A stretch of DNA of 64,000 nucleotides. It comes from Baylisascaris procyonis (lineage: Eukaryota > Nematoda > Chromadorea > Rhabditida > Ascarididae). Below the pieces are notes generated by a model that saw only the letters and a list, made by a program, of their open reading frames with translations, was not told the origin of the DNA and did no database searches. This document shows, in pieces, positions 1 to 13,436 of this stretch (its first letter is position 1; each line of letters starts with the position of its first letter). Location of the stretch: assembly GCA_037389465.1 (NCBI GenBank), contig JAZARR010000159.1, forward strand, positions 2,468,501-2,532,500, written 5' to 3'. The translations under genes and the position numbers were made by a program.

Positions 1-1916
1 CTTCCTCTTTATTTGTTTCACTGCTATGAGCTAGAAGCGAACTCTCTGCGCCAAGACTGGATGGGCGGTAATGTCGCCCCGGGACTCACCGAGGTTCAGG
101 ATTCTGAATCTGTGCTAAGATTATGGACGCCCTCGGAGCGTCCCGAGTCCTGCACCCTCTCGAATATCGTTGGGACCATTCTCAAAAATCTTGCAACCCC
201 CTAAACTTTGGCATGCTCATGAAAAAAAAGGTCGGCGGAGCAGCAGGATTCAGAATTTCAATGAACTCTGCGAATGATTCCGACGTCCCGAAATATGGTG
301 GGCGCATGAATGGATAGTTGGGATGGAGTTTCTAATTCCTCTGAAGTCTTCAGTTTCTGTGAATAGTAGTTGTTTTTGTTTTGTTTTTTCTACTAATGAG
401 TTTTGCTGCTCGTGGCGAGGTGACAGCGGTTTTATGAGGTAATGAAAAACGTCTGAGAGTTGCCTAAGAATAAAATGAGAATTTTGCAGAACTGCATGTG
501 AGGACAAAATTGATTTACAGCAGAGAAGAGCCGAGTTTAGAAACGAGTTGCAGTTTACAGACTTCAAGTTATTGCCTTGTCGTCGCAACCTTTCTAATCA
601 CCGTCGTACTCTAGTAATTTTTCAATGGGAGAGATAACTTTACAGTACTGAAGGAATATTTAGTCATTAATGTTGAAACACAATCAAACCACGCGGTTTG
701 TTGCGTGACATGACTAACATTGGTATGGAACCGGGCCGGTTAATAATGTTGCAGGCTTCCATATACGTGCAAATCCAACTTTCGATTCAGAGAGCGAAAC
801 CGAGTGGAAGTTTTATTGTCCTTCTTGAAAAATTGGGAATAAATGATGTCAGATTTCATCAGATTTTTCGCTGAACATTAGACTCAAGTAAACTTGGAGT
901 GATGACAAAACTAGTATGGATGATTGTAATAAGCAGATCACTACAGGTATCAAATCACAATTACAACATAAAACAATGCAGAACATGTACATAAAGCACT
1001 GGAAGCCTCCATGAACTGTTATGTCTGCATTTTTCATTGCATACTCACATCGGTCCAAAGTATATCAATTTCATTTTATAATTAAGGTCTTGGTCTTTAT
1101 CTCTCTACTGGAGCAAATTCATAGTCGAACAGCTAGTTGTACGTCACTGAGCAAACTTATATAGCACCACCTCTATTTTTCTATGCTCTTTTTGTCCACC
1201 GTCATCACGTTCGTCTCACCGAGCCAAAGATGAAAACAACCGATGTTTCCGTAATGCGAGGACGCAATCATCGCAACGCATAGTAGCACCTCGATCCCTT
1301 CGAGGTAAGAAGCTCCAATGGTTTTGAGTACGAACTTCGGGAAACCTGAGGGTACGAGAGAGGTCTCTAAGCGTTAGCCACACAGAACGAACGGATTTTC
1401 AGCTTGAATAAGGAATAGTGAAAAAATGCTTTTGGACATCTTCAAGCAGTGCAATATCAGAAGCGAGATAAGAAGAAAAGGGGCCGACCTGATCGAGGGA
1501 AACGACTAGGTCGAAGTCGAGGTTGGAATTCCGGTTTCCTGAAATAAACCGGTCAGGACCGGGACGATTCCGTGAAATGTAGCCATTCATAACAGATTTC
1601 TCGTAGATGATGCGTTGAAAAGATGAGGCGCTTTAATGCGTCACCACTCGGAATAAATACGTTCGCTTGATGGACATTTATTTTATGGATTGTATTTAGG
1701 TCAGCAAATCAGCAAAAAAAGGTCAGCAAAAATTACTGCTTCAACGTTCACTTCAACGTTGAACGGCGTTTCCGGGGGAATTGTAGGGTCAGTAAGGACG
1801 TCGGACTGGAAATGAACGTGAAAAATGCTTCTGTGGAATAATTGAGTCAGAAAACTGCGACAAACCTCAAGCTTACGCAAAATCAAATAATGCTGTGACC
1901 TGTAAGCTTACCATAC

Positions 1917-2069
1917 AAGATAGGATCCCGACCCAGAATTTCGAGCATCCCTGACCAAAAGCAATAGATGGCATTGTGCATATCGCTCCAAAAACCATGT
2001 TTGACAGGTGACTGTTCCAACTCCTGCTTTATGTTCTGAGAACCGAAACGGAACTGGTAAGCGGAACAA
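1917..2069 (-). CDS. Candidate single exon, unknown product
   Basis: On the minus strand about 50 codons stay open between a good acceptor (TTTGCAG) and a good donor (GTAAGC). The piece includes the words FGCSAYQFRFGSQ and CFWSGMLEILGRDP. I do not recognise a family and found no convincing neighbouring exon upstream. A possible continuation through the acceptor near 1850 would add about 28 residues and then stop. It may be an exon of an unrecognised gene, part of a mobile element, or chance. Confidence 0.25.
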
Positions 2070-2926
2070 CCAAAGACTGCAAAGACCAAAAGTGGACCGG
2101 GAATCCTCCCCGCTGGCTCCTAGTGCAAACCACTGCTAACTAACACACTCCTCTCGTTCAGTCCATAGTTCATGCTTCGGATGAATGAACAGCGTTCATT
2201 TCCAGAAATCATTCATCCTGCCTTCAACGACCTCCAATGTCAGCTACAACTCAAGACCCCTTCCTTAACGTATACTTTGAGCATACTTCAGTTCCCTCAG
2301 GAAATACCTGTATTATACCTAATTCCTCTTAGCACACATCAATGTTACACTAGCATACACCTATGTTAGACCATGTTTTTGCACCTTAAAATACTTTTTG
2401 TAGTCAATGGAACCACTTACAAAACCTTTCCAGCATGATTTATTCCGAGTGAAACATAATTACTGCATCATGAAGTCACAAGTACTGCAACGCCACGTGC
2501 ATTATAAATTATGAAGCCTTCGATGAGCAACACTAAATAAGCATTAACAAAGAGCATTTAGCATGCTCAACATTTAGCATCTACCATCCCCCCTCCCGTC
2601 CCACTTTGGCATCTCCCCCACTCAAGCTGCACCTCCCCTTCCTGATAATGTATTCTAATCGGCATCTTTTTCTCCGCATATGAAATACGGCCTTCGTGCT
2701 ATCTTCTTCATGTCCTCCTTTGTCTATTTTCAAAAATCCTTCCCGAGAAGAGGGAAGGGGAAGGCGAGGAACAGTATAAGAATTGGATAATCTTAAGCGT
2801 GTACAATCAACAGCCTTTAAAAAGGAAGAATGATAAAAGCTAAAACGAAAGCACTCACAAATACAACAGAATCTTGCAGTAAGTAGCAGATAGGCGAGTT
2901 CCCAAACAACTTAACTTATATTCAGA

Positions 2927-2965
2927 TTTTGAATTTAGGTAGCTCATAGCTACTTAAATTCAAAA
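2927..2965. repeat. 18-bp inverted repeat with 3-base loop
   Basis: Arms at 2927-2944 and 2948-2965 are reverse complements with one mismatch, which would be a G-U pair in RNA. The loop is CAT. It lies about 950 bases beyond the stop codon of the p24 gene, in otherwise featureless sequence. Confidence 0.85.
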
Positions 2966-3910
2966 ATCCCCTCCGTTGAACAACTCGAGGAACGTTTTGC
3001 AGCGTTGAGGGAAGAATACAAATTATTCATGCAAATCAGCATAACTGCAACGTCAACAAAATTACAAATAAAAAAACGTGTTGAAAGCAAACCAATGTGG
3101 ATAACATTCATTTCTAAATGTCACAAATCATCGTAGGAATCAATGAGAGGCACAAAATATTTCGATTCAAAAGGCACTTTGAAACAACACAGAAAACGAT
3201 GAACCAACTGCACACAAAGAGCTTCAAAGTGAGCAGTAGTAATTTGCAACGAAGTGGAGCATTATGTCGTCGAAACTAGAGAGGAACGACGCTTAAGCTT
3301 GCACTAAATATGCTCAGCACAGACGGCGGTATAAATTCAGTAAAGCAAATTTCATAAAATGCTATCGACGAAAGTCAATTGCAAAGAAATTCCGTAGAGC
3401 TTGAGTTTTTTTACTTTCATATTCATTGGAACAAACATAAAATTTGCATTCCAGGAAACTCTGGACTTGCTTCAGGGAGAGGAGAGACGTTGATGCACGC
3501 TTAGGAATATCAGCTCCCTTTAGGGACAAGAAAGTTTCCGCCAATGTCCATCTGGGCATGCATTTTGAAAGTCGTCCCTTCAGAAGCACCCACTCGATCT
3601 GTTGATGAATAGAGGTTTTCAATAACGCTTTGATTTTAGCTTATTGTTTATAAACATGCATCAAAATACCCATAAACATGTCAGTATAACACAAATCGCA
3701 TGCACCGACACTACCTTCTTGTTTACCTAACTCACCATAGAAAAAACAACCCGTGCAAGCCAAAACGAAATGCGCAACAACTGCCAAATGCAGAAACATA
3801 TGAATACGAGTGCCAACAATACCAGTCTCATAAGGAAAAGGAAAAAATAAAGGGGATTTCACAGGCAAGAAACTATGGCAGAATCCCATATAACAATGAG
3901 TGGGTGTAGA

Positions 3911-4584
3911 TCAGTCGTTAAACCTTCCTTTCCTCAACAATCGACCCATCCTTGACTCATCCTCGAACAAGCATCGCACCATATATACCTAAACTAGCGA
4001 CTCAACATCAACTTACATCACCAAACTTTATGACAACTGCATTTTGATGTTCATCGGAAATGAGCATCAAAATTGCACTCTACCTGCCAAGCAGTATAGC
4101 TTAAAAGTAAGCTGCGCTTCACAAATATTGTTTGGTATGAACGAAAATTTTCATCCATCAACCTAGGAGAACACAGTTGTAGTTTGAGTGTGGTCAAGGT
4201 AAACGAACTAAAAAGCTCCATTTCACTTACACCTACGATAAAGAGGATAAACAACAAAACAAACCAATGTCCATCCAGCTTTCTCTGTTAAAATATAAAA
4301 TGCGGAAGTTGAAAACATTTATTATTCCATTTCTACTAACGTCACAATGACCACTGTAAAATTAGCGTAAGTCGGAAGACAGGCTCAACTGCAGATGATC
4401 AGCTTAAATCTATCAGATAGGAAATAGTGGCTTTTACGCTACCGTTTATACGAAAAAACATAAAGCAGAGTTTGTTTAGAGAACATTTTCAACGAGGTTT
4501 GTTCGTCGACTAGTCATTACTAATGTTTTTTTGCACTTTTGCAAATTTGCTTTGCAAAAACACCATCAACGTGATTTGGTATAA

Positions 4585-4632
<48 letters not shown>

Positions 4633-7600
4633 CAGGCCGATCCGCTGAACTAGAAGCACTGAAACATTCCAAGAAAATTGCACGTATTTTAAAAGGCGAT
4701 TTTCCATTCGTCGGTCCGCAGAAAAATGGATCTTTTGTGGGAAGTTTGTATGGGAGTTTGGATTAGTCAGAACATACAAGCACTGTGCCCTGCTTATTTT
4801 ACTTTCTGTTGGCAGCTTGTGAAAATAATTAGTCAGATGCCAAAGAAATTTCGAAGCTGTGCCGTTAGTCAGCGAGACGCAAGAATGCATATCGTGCCAA
4901 TTTCTCTAATAGGCGATTCCTCTGGTACTCTACTGTGGTGTTTTGTGAAAGAAAACAACCTCATCCGCTCTCGGACAAGGAGTATCCACCAGGTTCAAGT
5001 CTCTCAAACAAACTATTCCCCACATATGGGCAAAGTGTGGCATAAAATGAAAATTTTCGATGGACTGAATCTAGTGAAACAAAATTAGCTCCATAGCCGA
5101 AATATTCTAGGAGACAGAAAAGCGTAAGAACGACTACAGTAGGGTACCTGAACTAAAAGAGCGAAGACCATGACGACGAGGTGAACCATGCTCCAGAAAT
5201 TGATCATTTCGAAGCTTGTCTCAAGTGCCTTACGGTCGGCCAACTCTAGGCTTGCATACTGCCTCTGAATGCGCTCCATTTTGTTTAGATTGTCCTTCAC
5301 ACTCGTCGTCACCTTCTGCAAGTGGAGCATATCTAACATGAGCGATACCACTAATACAAGTTGTGGCAAGTGCAGTTCAACATATACGGCTTTCGACGCA
5401 ATATTCTCTGTAACAAAGTGAAATGAACGAAGACAATTCGCTTTTGTTATTCGAAGCAACTTCTAAAGGGGTTTATTTTGAACGGTAAAATGCTTTCATA
5501 TACGCTTGAAAGACCGAACCAACAGTTGAACAACGTATCAAACCAAGTGTAACAATAAATAAACGCCAAGAAACAATTCACTCGCGAAAATAATGAACCA
5601 TCCTTCAAGTTTTTTTTTTTTTTTTTTGCAAAATAACGACCCCGTAAAACTCCACCAGTAACGCACCAAACGTGACTAATGCGCCAAACATTTTATTCTT
5701 TTCCAAGCACAGCAGAGTAAGATAACAGATAAAGGAGTTATCTACGCATATGTGATCTACAGTAACTCTACGCGAGATTTCCTTTCTTTTAAATTCGTTA
5801 TGATGGTCAAAGATGCGGATGTAAATTAGTCGTTAAATTTTGATGGAGGTGGACGATATTTCTGTGAAATTAGGCTGACATACTTAACTTTCCAACAGAT
5901 TTTACACCGTTCCCCTCGCTTTTCTTTGAACGTAGGCTTTTATAGTCCCCTCCAGAATGAGGAGATTGTGGAACCTCGCCAAACAGCTACCTCCATTTCA
6001 CTCAGTGATCTCAGCACCACACTTAAATACCGAAAGTGCTGAAATGGCTGTATGTTGTACATTGCTCTGAAAAATGAACGCAGCGATGTACTTTAGCTTC
6101 TGAGAAAGAGAAAGAACGCAGCCATTCACCACTCTTGAAAAAACAAAGCTGAAGGAGGATGCATCATTTCATGGGCAATTTCAAAATCAAATTTCCTGTC
6201 GCCAACCTCCTTCTAAAGAGATTTTGAATGCAGGAGTTTGAAAATCTGGGCGACAAATATTTCCGTCAAAGTTATGGACAACGCTAATCTATTCTACTAC
6301 TATGCAAATGTGGCCAATTAAGTTCGCTGAAATAGTTCGCAATAAAAAAACGTTTCGTGGAATAGAGGTCTAATAGCGTATTTTGCAATGAAATATTGAT
6401 GAGGGAAAAGCCACACTCGAACAGTCATGAGAAACTTACGTTTTATAAGGCTGAATAACCCCATCCATCGAGGGGATGAGGGAAGCAGACGACTTGCCAA
6501 AGCGAAAGATCATTATAACCACGTCGATTAACTAAGAAAACACTAAACGCTAAGCAATCAGGTTAAAAAAATATCTGCAGGCAATAAGTGACAGTTTTGC
6601 AACAGCCGCAAACAATCGCGCACCAAAATCAAGCTCGAATGAATAGCGGAAATTAGGAAAATTCAAAAGTCGCGTTTTTTATTCACTTTATTTCACTTCA
6701 ACAAGCTCATGGGCATATAAAAAACAAAGGGAGAATGAAACAAGCCTGAAAGTTGTCGAGATGCGTATCTAGAGTCTGAAGTACATCGGCAGCGACGTCA
6801 ACCTTCTCATCAAAACCACCCAAGAACTGTCCAGATGCGTCCATCAAGAAAAACTCAAAGAAAACGCGCTTCTCCGATTGCACGCTGAAGGAGTTGTCGA
6901 AGCAAAACGTGTAATCACCGTAACCAGCCGCCTTGTCGGTCAGTTCGACTCTTAAATTACATTCAAAGCTTTCTTCAATTAGCAACATTCATTTAAAGCA
7001 ACGATGAATGAACACATTACAAACAAAATTAAAAATAGATCAGATCTCTGCGAACGATGGCCCATGTCAGGAGGTTGTAGGCACCGCGATTCCGAACTAA
7101 GAGGTGTTGGGATTCAAGAATTCACAACTTTACAGATAGCCGCTATGAATCACCAAAGTGCACTGCCATCAAAAATGCCGATCAACACAGTTAACCAAAG
7201 GAACATTGATTTGCCCATGGTAGGGACCATATATAACATCTCCGCAACGAATGCAATTTACCTGGTACATGTGAGGCGACCTTGAAACTCGATAAGCTGG
7301 CATATGATGCAAAAATTAAAATGGAACTTTGAATTCCGCATTACAAACCTTGTTTCTGAGAAAATCTTTGAGCAGCCGGAAACTAAAAATGAAACCAGTA
7401 AGATGGAGAAACGATGAGCAGAATAGGCAGTGAAAACATCTACAATGAAGGATCCAAACTTGAAATTCCTCCAATATGTGCATTGCACCAACGATAAACG
7501 GCTTAAACTACCATAAAAAGAGGTGAACTGTCCTGCTCGTTGATTGCAGCTTTGCGATCATATTTTTTTAATTTGCCCTCTTGATAGTAAACTAAACCGT

Positions 7601-8404
7601 AGAAAATGATACTAAGCCAAAAAGGAATATAGATCTATTTCATAAACTGGTAGGTAGAACTAACCGATGCATTCCATCGTTGCGCTTTTCGTCGTTGATA
7701 AGACGAATGCCATTTGGTGATTTAATATAGAACGTAATATCAGCGTCCCCACCGCCAATCACCTAAACGACAAAACGATAAAACGTAATCCCACAAGATA
7801 ACTGCATAGAATCCCCATATCTGTGCGAGATGAGAAAGAAAACGATTGAATAGCTGCAGCAGGTTGGTTGCCGGTTAAATGTAGTCAACTATTGCCGTCA
7901 ATAAGGTGATCAATTAGAAGTAAATGAACACTTCTTAACGATCACAGAGAAGCAATCTGCGAAGTTCGAAAGAAAACAAATCAAGCTTCACATCCTTGTA
8001 ACAACTTATTGTAAACTATTTCCCTAAATGATATTACGACATCGAACCAATAAAACTGTTTCAGCCAAGAATTTTAGTCAAATTTGCTGCTTGAATGCTC
8101 AGGCGAGAGAAAAGGTAAAAAAATAGAATATCAGGTGTGAAAGACAAAACCATTGAAACTCATTCTAATATGGCATCCTGCACTGGAATAGGCAAGCACG
8201 CTAAAAGTTGGCTTCTCTAGCATAATCGCAACAAACCTGGTAGTCGATTTCGAAGAAAGCGTATTTTGGTTTGTCGACTGGATGACTGTAGCATTCGGCC
8301 TTACCTGGTGGCACAACCACCGTAAATGAGAATTCATCAGCCCTCGAAAATGTGACGAACACACAAAGCAAAACTGCTGCGCAATATTCCATTACGAATG
8401 ACAT
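3911..8404 (-). CDS. p24/TMED family transmembrane cargo receptor (GOLD domain)
   Basis: Five exons, 238 aa: 8237-8404, 7665-7762, 6746-6950, 5148-5315, 3911-3988; all phases agree. p24 proteins are type I membrane proteins that cycle between ER and Golgi in COPI/COPII vesicles and select cargo. Residues 1-22 are a signal peptide. A GOLD domain of about 100 residues follows, with the cysteine pair in KAECYSH and FCFDNSF. A coiled region (about 145-190) precedes a membrane segment (about 197-216, INFWSMVHLVVMVFALLVQV). The tail contains CLFEDESRMGR and ends LLRKGRFND. Length and the motif NFWSMV fit the gamma class (TMED1/5-like) best; the exact paralogue is uncertain. The intron after exon 3 starts with GC instead of GT (CAG|GCTTGT); family alignment supports this join because it removes exactly the non-homologous residues. 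The last exon has only 25 codons but matches the expected VYMVRCLFED tail. Confidence 0.9.
4589..4630. repeat. (AT)n microsatellite
   Basis: An uninterrupted run of about 21 AT units inside the last intron of the p24 gene. Confidence 0.95.
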
Positions 8405-11400
8405 CTTCGAAACAACACTGCGTCAGCTCAGGTAACCTTCAACGCGGTGTCCAGCAAAATGGAACGTAAAACAAGACGTATTTTTAAAGGTTCGACGTAC
8501 GCGACCGTATGAAAGCAACGATGTAACATGTGGAGCTGATTCTTGCACCAAACGAACAGGTCATCAAATTATGAACGTAAGAACCTAGTCTAATGCCACA
8601 AAGACTAACGATTGAAACGTTCTGATGCTGTAATGCTGGTACGGCCATAATGAACATTAAACAGATAAGATGAAGTTTGACATGGGACGGAAGTAAGGAA
8701 AAATCAAAAACATTCTAAGTATGCTCATTAAGGCATATAAAGAAAATTTAGTAACTAAATGGCCGAACAACGACACAATAAAAATGAAAACTGCAATATA
8801 GCGGTAAGATAATCAGTGCAAAAAATGAAGGCGTACATGAACATGTAGCAGCAATCAAGGCAAAAGGAATGCCAAAGCATGTCCACAGAAAATGCACCCC
8901 ACTCAATAAACAAACCGCAGATGGAGTGCAAATAAAGGGATGCAAGACGCTTCATGAACGTACATAACTCTTCAACCTGAATGACTCGTTTCGGTGGTTG
9001 ACTCCAAACCTCGACAGCCCAGAAATAAAACCTGTTGAACGTGGTACTCAACAGATCAGAACAGAATGCGTTCTCAAATCGAATGAATTGAACCGACTCC
9101 CAAACACTGAAACGTTTTATGCTTCAACAATGTTTCGAGGAAGAATGTTTTAAATATGTACAACTCTAAACTGAGAGCTTTCCAAGATCCTGTTTATAGA
9201 ACACGCTTTACACTTCAATCGTAAACTATAAGCTTAACGTTTGCTTTCCTCAATGAATGAGAAAAAAGCTTTCAAAAAGTACAGCCAGAAACTGTTTCCA
9301 GATTTTATAACACAGAATAAATCATATTTCCCCTGTCGTATTCTGACATTTCCAGATTGTACAGTTTTGAGTTTGACGGTTGGGTGGGAATGGTCGGAGA
9401 AAAAATCTATGAAAAGCCATTCAACAATTCTCACGTCTGCAACAAGATAAGGGGACTACACCTGCGTGAAATAGTCTAAGATAGGTCGAAGTAGACTGCG
9501 TATGCTTTATGGTGGTGCTTAAAACACCGTATCGTGAAGCTTACAGAACATAACTTGTAACGTTGAAGGCCTCCGAAGCAATTTCTGAGCAGTACTAATT
9601 CCTGCCTAGATTGGGACAAATTTTCGCACGAATACTATGGATCTAGTCATCAGCAGGTGGTCAAACCGGCCGATCTAATCTTAAAAAAAACTACCCAAAA
9701 TTCACATGGTACATACATGACATTTTTCACAGGATATGTTTAACTATCACCATCGTAACCATTCACCGCACTCATCAAGGTGAATTTGGAAGACGTGCAA
9801 ATTGATCTTTTCAGATAATCGGCGAACAGCTTAGAGAAATTGTCTCAAACATCATCTATAAGGATACAAAGAGAGGGTCCCCTTTTTTCCACTTTAAACG
9901 TTGTTTAATCGCTTATGTGCTAAAATCACTGAACCACCATTTCTACTATTTTTTGCACACCGACGATCGCATCAGAGCGCATTAAAAGTGCACGAATCAG
10001 AAATGAAAGGGTTAATGAATTCATTCGAGCTTTCCGAAATTAAAATCAAATCAACATTTACTCTGAAGAGAACTCCTAACTCACCGAGTTTGTCAACGAT
10101 GCTATGCGAACTGATATACAGTTGTCCGATCTTAGAAAAGGGTTAACAAGAGATCCGGAAAAGACCTTAAGTGGGACAATTTAAGTAACAAAAGGAACAA
10201 TAGATTCCGAGGTAGCAATAACTTAACACGCGATAAACCACAGAACAAATACTCGTCGTAATACCAGCTCAGTTAACGTTGACATAAAAGAGTGCAAACA
10301 ATAATACGAACATCAAACACAACAACATTCGGCCGGCAGATAACCGCACAAACACCAGTCTCAAACCAGTTCAACAACATTGCCTACAAATGTGGACCAA
10401 TGCGCCTCACCTATTCGGAGCTAACGCTCTGCTCAACGTCTAAAAATTGCTCATCTTTAGCGCATTGTTACCGTCGTATCGGGTTGGTTCTGTACAATTT
10501 TAAGAGTCGTTGTATCAACCGTAGGTTGATGTTCACTGCAGGACTTAATGGAAGCGGAAATAATACAGCCAAGTATCGGCTTCTGACCCTGGCTCCTATG
10601 CGAAATCTTTTTGCTTCAGATCTCTCATTTTCAGTCTAAATGCCACTGTTTTCATGACCGCTATAGTCGCACCATTAAGCGCCTGCAGTTGTTTCTCATA
10701 AGAACGACGTTGGCCTAGATGCAAGGCGAACGTGTCAGGCAATAGATCGATGAGTGGACTACTGACTTAGTGACTAAATCGCCACACTTCACAGACTTGG
10801 TTTGTCGTATAAACCTCAGCCACATAATCGGGAGAGGGGACGTTTAGCATAGGTGGCACTAATGAGGCTGCTCCGAGATATATGCATTGATTGACAATGT
10901 TTGTGTAAATATTTTTCAATTTTTTATTTCAATCTTCCCATATATGAAAACAAACGCCCATGTGTTATGTAAAAAAAGAATAAACGAACATCATGAAAAT
11001 GGCAGAAATGTTACTTGTAAAGCGAACACCGGAAACACTACACAATTTCAATATGTGAGATCGCCAACAGAGTGAAGATTGAGATATTTCAATCATCACT
11101 TGAGAGGTGACACAATAGACGCATTAACGAGATCATCAGGAACCATATTCTACCTATGTACAACACAGAACTGGAAGCTAGGTAACTAATGAAAGATGAA
11201 ACCTTCACACGAAATAAATAAAGACAACCGCTGAATATGCGCTAATAGACTGGAATATAAAGTGATCAATATCAGAGGAAAGGATCACTCATATCCCAGA
11301 TTCTGACAAGTTTATTAAGTTATATTCGATGCCCTCACAACATTTCCGGAAACCATATTTCAAGTTCTCACAAATTTATACCAGAAAATGTACAGAAGCT

Positions 11401-11894
11401 TGCTCAGTGAGCATGTCCTGTGTGCCAAATGAAGACAACGACCACAGCCGTTGCGGTGACAAGCGAATGTAGAAATAACTAGAAGTAAAAATCGGAAAAC
11501 CCATTATTAACTTTAGAGCGTTACTCTTCTACATTTTAAACTACATTTCAAACTCTCAAGGTCGAAGATCTTAAAGCGTGTTGTGTAGTCGGGATTGTAG
11601 GGAGCTGGAAGGACTTTGGGGAAGGCTAAAAGAATGAAATGCTTTCGAACATTTTCATTACTTCTGATAAGCAAAGGTAAGTAACATGACCAAACAAATG
11701 AACAATATTCAATAACTGCGCGATGATACGTTCCAAATCCTTTACGATAATGTTCAAAGCATATTCACACTGGAAACTGTATAGCACATTGTTTGTGGAG
11801 CAACATTCTTTTTATAAGGTAAAAGTGATAATCAGATCGACTAAGGGACACATTACGACGACCTTCGAAGCGGTCATATCACCGCAGCAGCGAC
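8405..11894. other. Intergenic, no supported gene
   Basis: I found no recognisable gene. A minus-strand open stretch at 8755-9051 (98 codons) and a plus-strand one at 10292-10639 (115 codons) have no motifs, signal peptide or matching exons that I can see. A 115-codon frame is not exceptional for this amount of AT-rich sequence. The region may hold promoter sequence of the p24 gene next to 8404. Confidence 0.5.
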
Positions 11895-13436
11895 CGCCCG
11901 AAAACGGAAGAAGTCATCAAGGCCGTTCAACGCATTCAATATGCAAAGTCGTCAGCGATCGATAGTGTCCTATTCGAGCTCCTTGAATACCTCACAAACC
12001 TTGCAGTGGAGGTGCTACATCAGCTGTTGATACAGCTACGGATGTGGAGTACACTTCAGAACGAATGGAGCTGCTCAATAATCTGCCAGGTGCACAAGAT
12101 GAGATCAAGAGTCCAATCGCAGGACTACGGAGGAATAAGCCTTCTCTTCTATTTTACAAAGGCAATGAAAATGTGATTCTTGAACGCTTACAGCTACACC
12201 GCGAGCTGATAGTAAGGAAAGAAAAGGAAGGATTTCGTCCTCGGCAAACTACAGCGGGGCATATACCCGTGCTGCGATAGATCATCCACGAGAAAGTCAG
12301 ACACATGCCGAAAACGGTTGCTGACTTCATTCATTTCGCTTGCGCGCTCGACAGTCTCTACAGAAAATTCCTCTGGAAGCTGTTTCTCGAAGAGTCCGCA
12401 ATAAGAGCAGAAGTTAAGCAAGGTTCAATGCTGCACGGTTCCTTTTGAATCATTTGGTAAGTGGAGCGGATGCGCACAATCTTGAGAGATGTGACGGCGG
12501 TTTCCTCGTGTATCCTTCTTTGCGAAGGCTAGCCAACTTCTCTCATGATGGTAATGTTGCAATATTAGCTGAAAATCGGGCCGACTTCAAAAGGTGCTGA
12601 ATACACTCACTCTCGGCCCTTAAAAATGCATTTTACAGCACAACTCAGCCAAGCTTACCCACGTCGACGTGGTATACATGCTGATGCCTATAACTCCATT
12701 AACAGTCCACGGGTTCCTATTGACGGCTCCAGCCAAGCTGACCAACTAACGCTCTATTGAAACAACGAGTCCCTCCAGCTATCTCGCTTCTCCAATCGCG
12801 AAGGATGATAATTACACAGTAACATCGACTGCCGCATCGAAAAGGCGGAGACCACTATGCAATCATTTACGACTGTGTATAGAATAGGAGGAATGTGTGC
12901 GGAGGCATCAAACTGGGAGTCTACATAAGAGGCATCCATCCCGCTTTTTGTTATATTTCAGATAGTTCGCCCTCTGCAGCAAGCTCAAACAATTCATTCG
13001 GAAGTCTTGGTAAGAACTGAATGCCATCATATAATGGGCTACGAATGGAGCTATAAAACTAGTAATAAGGAAGGGCAGTGAAACATTATTCGAAAGAAGA
13101 AGCGATGTGCAGGCAGCAGCTATTACGAACATAAAGGAAGAACTCTTCCACCGATGTCGAACCTTCTTCTTCCATTGTCGCAGCAGTCAACGGGACCATG
13201 TGCCTAGTATCCTTTCAACGTCAACGCCAATTCTGCACTGGCAGAAGCCTGCTGGTCGATCGCATGAGCATCGGCTCAAGGGAGTGAAGCCCGATCTCCA
13301 AAATAAACAGCTCGAAAAAGAAATCGAACAGAGCCATATAGGTATTTGCTCATCGTCTCATCTGGCAGCTTGGCTAATACTGATGGCCACAAATGTGAAA
13401 GTATACAGAGAAACAATCAGATGCGTTGAATGCTAC
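11895..13436 (+). pseudogene. Decayed non-LTR retrotransposon reverse transcriptase
   Basis: Pieces of one reverse transcriptase follow each other in order but in shifting frames. At about 11895-12177 an open stretch carries TEEVIKAVQRIQ, NEWSCSIICQVHK and DYGGISLL (fingers region). After a frameshift, 12175-12280 has LERLQLHRE and EGFRPRQTTAGHI. At about 12280-12420 HFACALDSL corresponds to motif A (normally FIDF-AFDS). At about 12525-12600 HDGNVAILAENRADFKR corresponds to motif C, where the catalytic YADD has become SHDG. A weak match to the C-terminal region ends near 13436 (VKVYRETIRCVEC). Stops, frameshifts and the lost aspartates mean it cannot encode an active enzyme. No endonuclease part was recognised. 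It differs in sequence from the LINE at 25.7 kb, so at least two families are present. Confidence 0.75.

Larger units (their letters stand above)
1..3910. other. Intergenic, no confident gene
   Basis: I see no recognisable gene here. Positions 40-310 are more GC-rich than their surroundings and may be the edge of a dispersed repeat. Positions 1400-2090 hold weak coding-like pieces on the minus strand (see the separate candidate exon). Positions 2927-2965 form a hairpin listed separately. The rest is AT-rich sequence with no domain, RNA gene or long open frame that I can support. Confidence 0.5.

Noticed and set aside
4970..5090. Alternative last exon for the p24 gene reading SLFERLEPGG
   Set aside because: It resembled the p24 tail, but no acceptor gives the required phase. 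The exon at 3911-3988 matches better and joins in phase.
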